Assembly (NCBI GenBank): GCA_022769125.1
Contig: JALEKN010000062.1
Location: forward strand, 1-64,000
DNA from: Agathobacter sp.
GTDB taxonomy: Bacteria; Bacillota; Clostridia; Lachnospirales; Lachnospiraceae
Length of the DNA: 64,000 bases
Reading direction: 5' to 3'
The notes beneath the pieces were generated by a model that saw only the letters and a program-made list of their open reading frames with translations, was not told the origin of the DNA and made no database searches. Below, piece by piece: positions 48,151-58,294 of this stretch. A program made the position numbers and the translations under genes. Every line of letters starts with the position of its first letter. Position 1 is the stretch's first letter.

Positions 48151-50130
48151 ATGCGCTACCAGATTATAGATGGGACAGTGTCCGCAGGAGGACAGACGAT
48201 TTTATCCCATATCCGGTTTGAAATCAAGGGGACGGAGAAGATTGCCGTCGTAGGGAAAAACGGCGCAGGAAAGACCACTCTGCTGCGCCTGATTGCAGGT
48301 GAATTGGAGCTGGACCGGGATGACAAGCGGCAGGGTGTCGGGATTGTGACGGACCGCAGGCTCACGGTAGGGATGCTCCGGCAGAACAGCACGGCGGATC
48401 TGGACAAAACGGTAGAAGAATTGCTCTTGGAGGGCTGTCCACAGAAGGATGGATTTTCCAAAGAGCGTTTTTTGTATGAGATGGAATATGATCGTTTGTT
48501 TACGGGATTCGGGCTGGAAAAAGAACGTAAGCACTGCAAATTGTCCTCTTTTTCCGGAGGAGAACAGACGAAGATTTCACTGATCCGGCTGCTTTTGGAA
48601 AAGCCGGATATTTTGTTATTGGATGAGCCGACCAACCACCTGGATATCGCCACGGTGGAATGGTTGGAGCAGTACATGAAAACATACGACTATGCGGTTG
48701 TTTTTGTGTCGCATGACCGTTTCTTTATGGATCAGGTTGTAGAGACCGTATACGAATTGCAGGATAAGCATCTGCAGCGCTATGCAGGCAATTATACTGC
48801 GTATCGTGCACAAAAACAAAAGAATATTGCACTGCAGACCAAGGCGTATGAGCGGCAGCAGGAAGAAATCTGGCACTTAAATGAGCTGATCACAAAGTTT
48901 AAGAACAAGCCGACAAAAGCCTCCTTTGCACGTTCCCGTAAGACGATGCTCGAACGGATGGAACGGATCGAACGACCCAGCGAGGGTGAGGCACATATAT
49001 TTACCGGAGAGATCACGCCACTTACGCCGGGGAGCAAGAGTGTATTTGAGGCAGAGCATTTAAAAATTGGCTATGACCGGGCTTTGCTTGAACTTTCGCT
49101 TCGTGTGCGCCGCGGGCAGAAAATCGGTATCATCGGGGAAAACGGAACCGGAAAAAGTACGTTTCTGAAGACAGTTGCAGGGCTTATTCCACCGGTTGAG
49201 GGGAAAGCGGAGCTTGGAAACAATATTCTGATGGGATATTTTGACCAGCAGTCAGCGTCTGTTGAATCAGATAAGCAGGTGATCAACCATTTCCATGATC
49301 TGTTTCCGGCGATGACGGAGAAGGACGCCAGGCAGATACTTGGATCGTATCTATTTGGCGGAGCTGCCGCGGCAAAGCGAGTCAGTGACCTGTCTGGTGG
49401 TGAGAAGGCAAGACTTGTTCTGGCAGAGCTTTTGTGCAGCAGACCGAACCTTTTGATCCTGGATGAGCCGACGAACCACATGGATATTCCGGCGAAGGAG
49501 ACATTGGAATCTGCATTCCGCGCGTATACGGGAACAATCCTGTTTGTCTCCCATGACCGGTATTTTATCGAGCAGGTAGCAGATTCTTTGCTGGTTTTTG
49601 AGAACGGCCGTGCACTATATTATCCGTTTGGCTATGCACATTATATCGAGCGTGCGAAGCGGGAAGACGGTGCAGATCTTTCTGCGATGGTTCTGGCGGA
49701 AAATCAGGCGCTGGTGGCAGATCTTAAGGCAGTGCCGAAGGCAGAACGCCACAGACTCCGGGAGATCAATACCGAGGAGGCATATGTGGACTGGAGGTTA
49801 CGGCTGGCGGCAGAACCAGTGGAGGCTGCAAAGCAGCAGTATGCAAAAGTATATGAGATCTGGAAGAGACTATACAGCGAGCATGAGCTGGAAAGCTGGA
49901 GAAGCGAAGTGGAAAAACTGCTGGCAGATGCGGCTGCGCAGGGGCAGAATGCGGATTCAGGCAATCAAAGAGGCAGGATACAGGAACCGCCGGAAGAATC
50001 GTGGGAAGAGAGACACACGGAAATAACAAAGGAATTAGAACAGGCGGCAGAAGCGCTGGAACAGGCGCAGCAGGCATGGACAGATAGCTGTATTGCCTGG
50101 TACGACCTGTTCCTGTCATTGCAGATTTAA
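48151..50130 (+). CDS. ABC-F family ATP-binding cassette protein (second copy)
   Basis: Two ABC domains with LLDEPTNHLD / ILDEPTNHMD, linker, coiled C-terminus. Confidence 0.93.
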   Translation: MRYQIIDGTVSAGGQTILSHIRFEIKGTEKIAVVGKNGAGKTTLLRLIAGELELDRDDKRQGVGIVTDRRLTVGMLRQNSTADLDKTVEELLLEGCPQKDGFSKERFLYEMEYDRLFTGFGLEKERKHCKLSSFSGGEQTKISLIRLLLEKPDILLLDEPTNHLDIATVEWLEQYMKTYDYAVVFVSHDRFFMDQVVETVYELQDKHLQRYAGNYTAYRAQKQKNIALQTKAYERQQEEIWHLNELITKFKNKPTKASFARSRKTMLERMERIERPSEGEAHIFTGEITPLTPGSKSVFEAEHLKIGYDRALLELSLRVRRGQKIGIIGENGTGKSTFLKTVAGLIPPVEGKAELGNNILMGYFDQQSASVESDKQVINHFHDLFPAMTEKDARQILGSYLFGGAAAAKRVSDLSGGEKARLVLAELLCSRPNLLILDEPTNHMDIPAKETLESAFRAYTGTILFVSHDRYFIEQVADSLLVFENGRALYYPFGYAHYIERAKREDGADLSAMVLAENQALVADLKAVPKAERHRLREINTEEAYVDWRLRLAAEPVEAAKQQYAKVYEIWKRLYSEHELESWRSEVEKLLADAAAQGQNADSGNQRGRIQEPPEESWEERHTEITKELEQAAEALEQAQQAWTDSCIAWYDLFLSLQI

Positions 50131-50498
50131 TCTTCGGATGCAGCGATATCCTTGGTGGCAACGATCGCAACTCCGGTTCCTGCGGCATCGGCAAGAAGAA
50201 CATCCCCGATGCTCACAGGGGCTGGAACACAGATTGTCTTTAGCGCATCGATCACATCAAAAATCTTATTCTTTGGAATATCGTGCTCGGTCTTGCAGGA
50301 GACCGTCGGGGATTTACCGCCGGATACGGACACAGTACTGGTAACAATCCGGGTAGGGTTAGTTACTTCCTTTCTGGCGTAGGCATCTCCGCGGGGACAG
50401 GTATTTCCCGTAACCTCAGTCACAGAACCATTTTCTATCGTAACAGATAGGCTGCAGCCTAACGGGCAGCCGATACAGGTTAATTCTCTTTTTTCCAT
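50127..50498 (-). CDS. DUF1667 domain-containing protein
   Basis: MEKRELTCIGCPLGCSLSVTIENGSVTEVTGNTCPRGDAYARKEVTNPTRIVTSTV. Confidence 0.9.
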   Translation of the reverse strand: MEKRELTCIGCPLGCSLSVTIENGSVTEVTGNTCPRGDAYARKEVTNPTRIVTSTVSVSGGKSPTVSCKTEHDIPKNKIFDVIDALKTICVPAPVSIGDVLLADAAGTGVAIVATKDIAASED

Positions 50499-50515
50499 AT
50501 CAAGGCACCTCCAAT

Positions 50516-51778
50516 TCATGATTCTTCAATACAGATGCGGATCTTTGACAGGCCCGGATACTTGGCAAGGACTTCTTTGTTTAGGATAACCTGCTCCATC
50601 TCACCGGGAGCCATGACCGGGCGCTTGCGGCGGGAGATCTGGACATCATCACAGTAGGTGACAATGGAGCAGTTTTTATAGACGGAACCGACGCGGAAAC
50701 GCACCGTAAGGGTATCTTCCATCTCCGTAGGCCGGATATATTTCGGTACAGTATAGCGGATTCCGCCCTCCGGGACAATTTCTGCTACAGCAGCCTCTGT
50801 GTTTTTACCATGTAAGATATAATGAGCCGCATGCTTGCCGGCAGCCGCAGCCTCCTGTGAAACATAATCGACAAGGTCATGTACGTGAAGAACATTTCCG
50901 CAGGCAAAAATGCCATCAATATTGGTTTCAAGATTGTCACTGACAACCGGACCGGAGGTGACAGGGGAAAGCGCAATCCCGGCACTGCGGCTAAGCTCAT
51001 TTTCAGGGAGAAGCCCGCAGGAGAGCAGCAGTGTGTCACACTCATAGCGTATTTCTGTTCCCGGGATCGGTTTGCGGTCAGGACCGACTTCGGCAATCGT
51101 AACAGCCTCTACGCGTTCTTTGCCTTCGATGTTTACAACGGTGTGGCTGAGCATAAGTGGAATATCAAAATCGTTCAGACATTGCACAATGTTGCGCTTG
51201 AGACCGCCGGAGTATGGCATCAGCTCTGCAACCACCTCGACCTTGGCTCCTTCGAGCGTCATACGGCGGGCCATGATCAGCCCGATGTCACCGGAACCTA
51301 GGATGACTACACGTTTACCTGGCATAAAGCCTTCCATATTGACAAGACGCTGGGCTGTTCCGGCGGAGTAGATTCCGGCAGGGCGATAGCCTGGCAGATT
51401 GAGTGCTCCGCGGCTTCTTTCCCGGCAGCCCATGGCGAGAACAATGGCTTTTGCCTGAATCTGGAACATTCCATCCTCATGGTTCATTGCCGTGACAATC
51501 TTTTCATGGGAAATATCCATTACCATGGTGTTCAGCTTGTAGTTGATCTTCCGGTCATATACCTGTCTGGAAAAACGTGCGGCATATTCCGGACCGGTGA
51601 GCTCTTCTTTAAATGTATGAAGACCGAATCCGTTGTGGATACATTGGTTTAAAATGCCGCCCAGCTCCTTGTCACGCTCTATGATCAAAATGTCAGAGAT
51701 TCCGTTGTCATGTGCACTAACTGCTGCGGCAAGACCGGCGGGACCACCGCCGATGATTACTAAGTCATAAGTTAACAT
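50516..51778 (-). CDS. NAD(P)/FAD-dependent oxidoreductase
   Basis: MLTYDLVIIGGGPAGLAAAVSAHDNGI; GNVLHVHDLVDYVSQEA. Confidence 0.9.
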   Translation of the reverse strand: MLTYDLVIIGGGPAGLAAAVSAHDNGISDILIIERDKELGGILNQCIHNGFGLHTFKEELTGPEYAARFSRQVYDRKINYKLNTMVMDISHEKIVTAMNHEDGMFQIQAKAIVLAMGCRERSRGALNLPGYRPAGIYSAGTAQRLVNMEGFMPGKRVVILGSGDIGLIMARRMTLEGAKVEVVAELMPYSGGLKRNIVQCLNDFDIPLMLSHTVVNIEGKERVEAVTIAEVGPDRKPIPGTEIRYECDTLLLSCGLLPENELSRSAGIALSPVTSGPVVSDNLETNIDGIFACGNVLHVHDLVDYVSQEAAAAGKHAAHYILHGKNTEAAVAEIVPEGGIRYTVPKYIRPTEMEDTLTVRFRVGSVYKNCSIVTYCDDVQISRRKRPVMAPGEMEQVILNKEVLAKYPGLSKIRICIEES

Positions 51779-53268
51779 ACCGATTCTCCTCCTTTGAATT
51801 CTTTGTTTATACCAACCACAAGAGCGGAACTACCGCCACATTTGGTTACTTCGAACATGGACATCGGAACTTCCCGGGTCAGAATTTCCATCGTTCTCGG
51901 GGAACAAAAGCCGGATTGGCAACGCCCCATGCCGGCACGTGTACGCCGCTTGACGGCATCAAGCGAGCGGGCTCCGAGTGGGCGGTGAATTGCATCAAGG
52001 ATTTCGCCCTCGGAAATCATTTCACAGCGGCAGATGATATTGCCGTATGCAGGATTTTCCCTGATAAGATTATTGCGGTCTTCTATGGAAAGCGTATCGG
52101 GACGGAGGATACCCTTACGTGTTCCGACAAAGTCCGGGTTTGGTGAGAGTTGTAATTTCTCTGCAACCATTTTGGCGACCATCTCACCAATTGCAGGCGC
52201 GGAAGAAAGTCCGGGGGATTCAATTCCGGCGGCATCAAAGAAGCCCTTGGCATCTTCAACCTCACCGATTACGAAATCGCCGCCATCTTCGTGGGCACGG
52301 AGACCGGCAAACGATGTGATGACCTGACGGAAAGGAATGTCCTTAACACTGCAGGAAGCTGTTTCTGCCAGAAAATCAAGCCCCTTTGCGGTCGTGTTGG
52401 TGCCATCCTTATCCTCGGTATCTATGGATGTCGGACCTACGAGAAGGTTCCCGTGTACGGTAGGTGTTACGAGTACACCCTTTCCCATTTTGCCGGGAAG
52501 CTGGAAAATGGTGTGACTGACGTGGCCTCCGGCTGACTTGTCAAGCAGCATGTACTCGCCCTTCCGAGCGGTGATGTGGAGCTTACTTGTACTGACCATA
52601 TTATGGAATACGTCCGCATAGACTCCTGCAGCGTTTACGATCGTGCGGGCTTCAATCACGCCGGATTCCGGAGCCTGCGTTGCATGGAGATCGGATTTGG
52701 CGGTATTTTTTACAGAAATCCGGAAGCCTTCATCAATCTTTGCAATGGTGGTAACCTCGGTGTTAAGATAAAAGGTTACACCATTTGTACATGCATTCTC
52801 AGCGAATGCGATTGTCAGATGAAATGGACAGACAATCGCACCGGTTGGGGCGTACAGGGCGCATGTCACATCATCTGCGATGTTTGGCTCGATAGAAAGC
52901 AATTCTTCCCGGTCGAGAATGCGAAGACCGGGAACCCCGTTTGCCTTTCCTCTGGCAAGCAGCGTTTCAAGACCTTCACGATCCTGACCCTTTGTGCATA
53001 CGACAAGGGAACCGTTTCTGGAAAATGGAACATCAAGTTCTCTGGAAATGGTATCCATCATTTCGTTGCCACGTACATTCAGGCGTGCTTTTAATGTACC
53101 GGGCTGTGCATCATATCCGGCATGGATTATGGCGCTGTTGGCCTTGGAGGTCCCACAGCAGACATCTTCTTCGCGCTCAATTACGCAGGCATTCACCCGG
53201 TATCTGGAAAGCTCTCTTGCGATGGCGCTTCCCACGACGCCTGCACCGATAATTGCTACATCATACAT
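51772..53268 (-). CDS. NAD(P)/FAD-dependent oxidoreductase (glycerol-3-phosphate dehydrogenase-like, with C-terminal BFD-like [2Fe-2S] domain)
   Basis: MYDVAIIGAGVVGSAIARELSRY; C-terminal IICRCEMISEGEILDAIHRPLGARSLDAVKRRTRAGMGRCQSGFC; SD AAAAAAGGAG before ATG 53268. Confidence 0.88.
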   Translation of the reverse strand: MYDVAIIGAGVVGSAIARELSRYRVNACVIEREEDVCCGTSKANSAIIHAGYDAQPGTLKARLNVRGNEMMDTISRELDVPFSRNGSLVVCTKGQDREGLETLLARGKANGVPGLRILDREELLSIEPNIADDVTCALYAPTGAIVCPFHLTIAFAENACTNGVTFYLNTEVTTIAKIDEGFRISVKNTAKSDLHATQAPESGVIEARTIVNAAGVYADVFHNMVSTSKLHITARKGEYMLLDKSAGGHVSHTIFQLPGKMGKGVLVTPTVHGNLLVGPTSIDTEDKDGTNTTAKGLDFLAETASCSVKDIPFRQVITSFAGLRAHEDGGDFVIGEVEDAKGFFDAAGIESPGLSSAPAIGEMVAKMVAEKLQLSPNPDFVGTRKGILRPDTLSIEDRNNLIRENPAYGNIICRCEMISEGEILDAIHRPLGARSLDAVKRRTRAGMGRCQSGFCSPRTMEILTREVPMSMFEVTKCGGSSALVVGINKEFKGGESVC

Positions 53269-53290
53269 GTTGTTTTCTCCTTTTTTGAAT

Positions 53291-53344
53291 AAAAAAAGAG
53301 CAAACATAACCAGACGAATTGCTTCGTCTGAATTACCTTTGCTC
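53291..53344 (-). terminator. terminator in the leader of the oxidoreductase operon (attenuator candidate)
   Basis: Minus strand GAGCAAA ggtaatt CAGACGAA GCAA TTCGTCTG gttatg TTTGCTC TTTTTTT. Confidence 0.75.
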
Positions 53345-53376
53345 ATAGTCTCTCGGTAGCTTTTTAAGTTAATAAT

Positions 53377-53405
53377 ATTGTATCACGGATATGCCGGTGC
53401 TGCAA
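53377..53405 (-). promoter_or_regulatory. promoter of the oxidoreductase operon
   Basis: Minus strand TTGCAG - 17 bp - TACAAT. Confidence 0.6.
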
Positions 53406-53408
53406 CCG

Positions 53409-54041
53409 TTAAATTCGCTTTTGGCAGATATCATTTAGTACACAGCGGTCACAGTATGGTGCAGTACGCGCAGTACAGATGGCACGCCCATGGTCTACAA
53501 AACGGTGGCACAGCTGATTGCCTTCTTCCGGTGGAACCAGTTTCCACAAGGCCATTTCCACCTTTTTTGGATCCTTTTGATTATCGACAAGTCCAATGCG
53601 GTTGGAAAGACGGATGCAATGGGTATCTGTTACAATGGCAGGCTTTCCAAAGACGTCACCCATGATCAGGTTAGCGCTTTTCCGGCCGACACCGGGGAGC
53701 GAGAGCAGTGCATCGAAATCATCCGGCACCTGATCGTGGTAAGTATCATGCAGGACCTTCATGCAGGCACTGATATCGCGTGCCTTGCTTTTCCCCAATC
53801 CGCAGGGATGGACGATGGCCTCTATCTCATTGACATCGGCTGCTGCAAGTGAGGCAATGTCAGGGAAACGGGCATACAGATCTTCCACTACGATATTTAC
53901 GCGGGCATCTGTACATTGCGCCGCCAGTCTTACGGAGACAAGCAGCTTCCATGCTTCATCATAGGCAAGAGAGCAGCCGGAATCCGGATAGGCCTCTTTT
54001 AGCCGCTTGATTACTTCAAGAGTTAATTGCTTTTTAGTCAT
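53409..54041 (-). CDS. nth: endonuclease III
   Basis: LLSLPGVGRKSANLIMGDVFG; C-terminal Cys cluster CTARTAPYCDRCVLNDIC. Confidence 0.94.
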   Translation of the reverse strand: MTKKQLTLEVIKRLKEAYPDSGCSLAYDEAWKLLVSVRLAAQCTDARVNIVVEDLYARFPDIASLAAADVNEIEAIVHPCGLGKSKARDISACMKVLHDTYHDQVPDDFDALLSLPGVGRKSANLIMGDVFGKPAIVTDTHCIRLSNRIGLVDNQKDPKKVEMALWKLVPPEEGNQLCHRFVDHGRAICTARTAPYCDRCVLNDICQKRI

Positions 54042-54044
54042 AGA

Positions 54045-55112
54045 TTAATTTCCAATCATTTTGCTGCGTTCGGCCTCCGAATCCTTGCGGGCCTGCTGTG
54101 TTTCTTCATTGATGCTCGAAAGGGTGTAGCTAAGATAAGGGGGCTTGGTCAGGTCGACAAGTGTTCCACTTTCGGTGCGGACAATCGGACGGAGATTGTG
54201 AATGCCGGAGTTCCCATAGATGATGCCCTTCTGGCCATCAGACAGAAGAACTTCTGTACCCTTTGGAAAAAGGGGAACGTAAGTTAAAAGCATCTTGACA
54301 GATTCCAGATCAAAAAGTGTCCCGCAATTGGCCATAAGATATTCCGCGGCGTCAAATGGGGAGTAAGGTTTTTTGTAAGGACGCTTGGAAACCAATGCAT
54401 CATATACGTCTGCGACATGCAAGACCCTTGTAAAAAGCGTAAGGCTCTCGCCGGTGATTCCTTGCGGATAACCGCTTCCGTCCATATTTTCATGGTGATA
54501 TAAAACAGCTGTCTTGATGGATGGGGAGATGTCCCATCTGTCCTGGATCAGTTCATAGGAGATCCTGGGATGTGTTTTCATTATCTGAAATTCTTCCGGA
54601 GTAAGTCTTGTTGGCTTGTTTAGTATGTTGCCCGGAATGGATAACTTACCAAGGTCGTGAATAAGGGCTGCCGTGATCATACAGGTAAGTTCCTCTTCAT
54701 CCATTCCAAAACCAAGTCCCATAACTCCGCACAGAACTGCAACATTTACAGAGTGTGCGTAGGTGTAATCATCAAAAGAGCGGAGGTTGACGAGATCGAT
54801 CGGAAGGGCGCCCTTTTGCAGGATCTCTTCTACCATCATGCGCGCAATCTCCATACAACGGTCAATATCAGCGTTCCGGATGCAATCCATTCCTTCTGCG
54901 CGAAGCTGTGGGGAAATAACGTCCTTAATCTCGATATCTTTGGATAATTCATCTTCAACGTAGATACCGTCAAAACCATATTCAAATAGCTTTTCTATAA
55001 AGCTTTCGGTTAATTCGCTTCCCTGCCCGATCAAGGTGCGCCCGGACGAGTCAAACAGGTCATTGGCGAGGCGCATGCCGGGGGAAACTTCTTCTAATAT
55101 AAGATACCTCAT
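54045..55112 (-). CDS. HD-GYP domain protein (putative c-di-GMP phosphodiesterase)
   Basis: ALIHDLGKLSIPGNILNKP, YHHENMDGSGYPQGI. Confidence 0.92.
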   Translation of the reverse strand: MRYLILEEVSPGMRLANDLFDSSGRTLIGQGSELTESFIEKLFEYGFDGIYVEDELSKDIEIKDVISPQLRAEGMDCIRNADIDRCMEIARMMVEEILQKGALPIDLVNLRSFDDYTYAHSVNVAVLCGVMGLGFGMDEEELTCMITAALIHDLGKLSIPGNILNKPTRLTPEEFQIMKTHPRISYELIQDRWDISPSIKTAVLYHHENMDGSGYPQGITGESLTLFTRVLHVADVYDALVSKRPYKKPYSPFDAAEYLMANCGTLFDLESVKMLLTYVPLFPKGTEVLLSDGQKGIIYGNSGIHNLRPIVRTESGTLVDLTKPPYLSYTLSSINEETQQARKDSEAERSKMIGN

Positions 55113-55337
55113 GTAATAAGTAATTCCCTTTACAGTTCGTGAGTATATAGTTAATAATAACCCATCTAACTTTATCAGTATGCAGAAAAAAAGTCAATTT
55201 TATTAAGTCCTTTTCGTATTTTTTGATGAAATTGCATGAAAAAGCAATACATTGTTGAATAGATATTGTATGATGTACGCGAAGGGTTTTCTTGCCTTTT
55301 TCGCAACTGTTAAGAAGAAGCTACGGAGGATTTATAT

Positions 55338-55982
55338 ATGGAACAAAATTTACAGGATATCTCAGATGGAAGACTTTATGAGTGGAATGACATGGCAAAG
55401 GTTGGCTGCCACGATTGTACAGGCTGTAGTGCATGCTGCCGGGATATGGGACAATCCATTCTGCTTGATCCGCATGACGTGTTCCATTTATCTTCAAATC
55501 TTGGAAAAGCATTTGAAGAACTTTTACAGGGACCGGTGGAACTGCATGCAGAGGAGGGGCTTATTTTGCCGAACCTTCGTATGGCGGCAGATGGAGCATG
55601 CTCCTTTTTAGATAGCAATGGGCGATGCAGCATTCATGCTTTCCGACCGGGAATCTGCCGGTTATTTCCACTGGGGCGTAACTATACGCCGGAACATCTG
55701 AACTATTTTCTGCTGTTGGATGCGTGCCCTGTAAAAAATAAGACAAAGATGAAAGTAGGAAAGTGGCTTGACTGTGACAATCGGAAAGTATATCAACAGT
55801 TCCTGCTGGATTGGCATAACCTCACAAAACAGGTGCGTGCACAAGTGACCGGATGTCTGGATGCGCCGGAAATGAGCCGGAAGATCACCATGGCATTTTT
55901 GCAGCTATTCTATATTAAACCATATAATAAAGCAGATTTTTACACAGAATTCTACGAGCGGGTAAAGCAGATTTCAGAATAA
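55338..55982 (+). CDS. YkgJ family cysteine cluster protein
   Basis: CHDCTGCSACCRDMGQSILLDPHDVFHL...CSIHAFRPGICRLFPLG. Confidence 0.9.
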   Translation: MEQNLQDISDGRLYEWNDMAKVGCHDCTGCSACCRDMGQSILLDPHDVFHLSSNLGKAFEELLQGPVELHAEEGLILPNLRMAADGACSFLDSNGRCSIHAFRPGICRLFPLGRNYTPEHLNYFLLLDACPVKNKTKMKVGKWLDCDNRKVYQQFLLDWHNLTKQVRAQVTGCLDAPEMSRKITMAFLQLFYIKPYNKADFYTEFYERVKQISE

Positions 55983-55987
55983 TAGTG

Positions 55988-56064
55988 TTGACGTCGTACA
56001 GATAATGTGCTAATTTTACTATGACAGTCGTACTATGTCAGACGTAGTAACGATTGACGTAGTA
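55988..56064 (+). promoter_or_regulatory. promoter and palindromic operator of the PadR operon
   Basis: TTGACG-17-TAATTT (55988-56016); TACTATGTC A GACGTAGTA palindrome 56031-56049; further TGACGTAGTA at 56055-56064. Confidence 0.6.
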
Positions 56065-56085
56065 TAGGGAAAGCGAGGATATGGA

Positions 56086-56424
56086 ATGGTAAGCATCAGC
56101 AGTGATGTGATCCGGGGATATAATGATACAATGATCTTATACCTATTGATGCAGGGTCCATCGTATGGATACGAGATTACAAAAAGAATCAAACGTATGA
56201 CAGATGAAAAATATGTCATGAAAGAGACTACTCTGTACTCTGCATTTGCAAGGATGGAAAAGAATGGATATATTTCCTCTTTTTCCTCCGATGAGGTAAA
56301 CGGCAAAAAACGGACATATTATAGGATTACCGATGTGGGAAAAGAATATTACCGTACAAAATGCGAGGAATGGATCTTAACAAAAGAAGTTGTAGAAAAA
56401 TTTATCCTGGACAATGATGCTTAA
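56086..56424 (+). CDS. PadR family transcriptional regulator
   Basis: LYLLMQGPSYGYEITKRIKRMTDEKYVMKETTLYSAFARMEKNGYI. Confidence 0.93.
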   Translation: MVSISSDVIRGYNDTMILYLLMQGPSYGYEITKRIKRMTDEKYVMKETTLYSAFARMEKNGYISSFSSDEVNGKKRTYYRITDVGKEYYRTKCEEWILTKEVVEKFILDNDA

Positions 56425-56430
56425 GGGAGG

Positions 56431-57459
56431 ATGTCTGTTATGGAAACGTTAAAGAATTATCTGGAGACAATGTTTATGAATCTGCCGAACACGCCGGAGG
56501 TGCGGCGTGCTAAGGACGAACTCTGGCAGATGATGGAAGACAAATATGCGGAACTGATCGCGGAAGGCCATACCGAGAACGAAGTGATTGGAACGATCAT
56601 TTCAGAGTTTGGAAATCTGAGTGAGATTGCGGAGGAACTTGGAATCGAGGAAGTTGTTACACCACGGGATTATACAGATGTGCAGCCGGGGCCGGAACAG
56701 GGACAGGAATACACGAAGCAGAACGCGTGCAGGATGATCACGATGGACGAGGCAAAGGATTATCTGAAAGATAGCGCGGGCAGCGCTCTTTGCATTGCGC
56801 TCGGAGTTATGCTTTGCGTTCTCAGTGTGACCGGACCGATCGTTATGGACGCCATTTGCCTGGACAGTACATACGGCGCGATCGGAATGATCATTATGAT
56901 TGCGGCTGCGGTTGTGATTTTCGTTGCAAACGGAGTGCGCATGCAGAGATGGGATTTTATGAAAAAACAGGCATGTGCGATTGACTTTGCAACAAATCAG
57001 GTGGTGAGTGAGCGAAGAGAGCGTTACCGTGTGATCTACACGCTGCTTCTGGCAATCGGGATCATGCTCTGTGTGATCTGTATCATACCACCGATCATTA
57101 CGGATGAGATAAATCCGGTTCCGGGAATCCTGGATATGGGAGAACTTGGTGCAGCAGGAATGTTTGTGCTGGGTGCAATCGGTGTGTTCATGATTGTTCT
57201 TGCATCCTGCACGCAGTCCGGGTACAAGACACTTTTGCTGCTTAACAATACAAGCACCATGGCAGGAAATTATCAGAAGAATGTGGAAAAAACTTATAAA
57301 GTTTCTTTGATTGAAAAATTGATGTCCGTTTATTGGCCTACGGTAACCTGCATCTATCTGTGCTGGAGTTTTTTGACTTTTGAATGGTGGAGAACCTGGA
57401 TCATCTGGCCGGCAGCAGCAATCGCAGGCGTTATTATCGATGCTGTTTTTAAAGAATAG
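56431..57459 (+). CDS. permease prefix domain / DUF1700-like membrane protein
   Basis: METLKNYLETMFMNLPNTPEVRRAKDELWQMMEDKYAELIAEGHTENEVIGTIISEFGN plus TM segments. Confidence 0.8.
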   Translation: MSVMETLKNYLETMFMNLPNTPEVRRAKDELWQMMEDKYAELIAEGHTENEVIGTIISEFGNLSEIAEELGIEEVVTPRDYTDVQPGPEQGQEYTKQNACRMITMDEAKDYLKDSAGSALCIALGVMLCVLSVTGPIVMDAICLDSTYGAIGMIIMIAAAVVIFVANGVRMQRWDFMKKQACAIDFATNQVVSERRERYRVIYTLLLAIGIMLCVICIIPPIITDEINPVPGILDMGELGAAGMFVLGAIGVFMIVLASCTQSGYKTLLLLNNTSTMAGNYQKNVEKTYKVSLIEKLMSVYWPTVTCIYLCWSFLTFEWWRTWIIWPAAAIAGVIIDAVFKE

Positions 57460-57470
57460 GAGGATGGAAA

Positions 57471-58280
57471 ATGAAAAGGACAATATATCTGACAATCCTT
57501 ACTGTTATAACCATAGCATGTATTCTGATCGGCGTTGCAATAAATGTTGCTGGGTCTGGCAAATGGTTTCATATCAATAAATCATATACAACAAACGCAA
57601 AAGCAGTCAGCTTTACGAATGAGCTGGAGGCATTTGATACTTTAAATGTTGATCTTTCTGCTGCGAAGCTTATCATCAGGACAGGAGATGGATACAGCAT
57701 CGGCTATGAGGGCGCAGATGTGCTTCAGCCGGAGTATTCGCTGAAGAACAATGTACTCGACATAAAGTCGCCATCGACAAAGATCTCATGGAAAACCAAC
57801 TGGGACTGTACGCTGACCATCACGGTACCGGAAGGGACAAATCTGACAGAATCCGTGATTGATATCGATGCTGGGAATGTGGAGTGTACCGGCGTATCAG
57901 CGGAAAAACTTGAAATTGATGTCGATGCGGGCAATGTAGAACTGTATGATGCGGTATATGGAACTGCTGACGTGGATGTCGATGCGGGAAATGTCTCTTT
58001 TAACGATTGTAAGGTCAGCTCGATCACAGCGGATTCCGATATGGGAAATATTGAATTGGAACATTGCGCATTTGACCGGCTGGAAGCAAATGCTGATATG
58101 GGAAATGTGACCATACATAGCAGCAGGGATTTAAGTGACTACAGCGTAGAGATGAATGCGGATTTTGGAAATATAAGCATCAATGGACAGGATCTGACCG
58201 GCAGCTATCGGGTAAATGGGGATAAGGAGCATTATATCAGAATAGAAGTAAGCATGGGAAATGCGGAGCTATTCTATTAA
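57471..58280 (+). CDS. DUF4097 family beta-strand repeat protein
   Basis: Repeated IDVDAGNVELYDA / DVDAGNVSFNDCK / DMGNIELEHC. Confidence 0.88.
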   Translation: MKRTIYLTILTVITIACILIGVAINVAGSGKWFHINKSYTTNAKAVSFTNELEAFDTLNVDLSAAKLIIRTGDGYSIGYEGADVLQPEYSLKNNVLDIKSPSTKISWKTNWDCTLTITVPEGTNLTESVIDIDAGNVECTGVSAEKLEIDVDAGNVELYDAVYGTADVDVDAGNVSFNDCKVSSITADSDMGNIELEHCAFDRLEANADMGNVTIHSSRDLSDYSVEMNADFGNISINGQDLTGSYRVNGDKEHYIRIEVSMGNAELFY

Positions 58281-58294
58281 TTAAGAGAAAACAA

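Noticed and set aside
37351-50130. The two ABC-F proteins as antibiotic-resistance determinants
   Set aside because: Both look like housekeeping ABC-F paralogs; resistance cannot be inferred from sequence reading alone.
53268-53346. N-terminal extension MSKGNSDEAIRLVMFALFLFKKGENN of the GlpA-like oxidoreductase
   Set aside because: Encoded by the terminator hairpin and lacks a good SD; ATG 53268 has AAAAAAGGAG and starts the canonical MYDVAIIGAG FAD motif.
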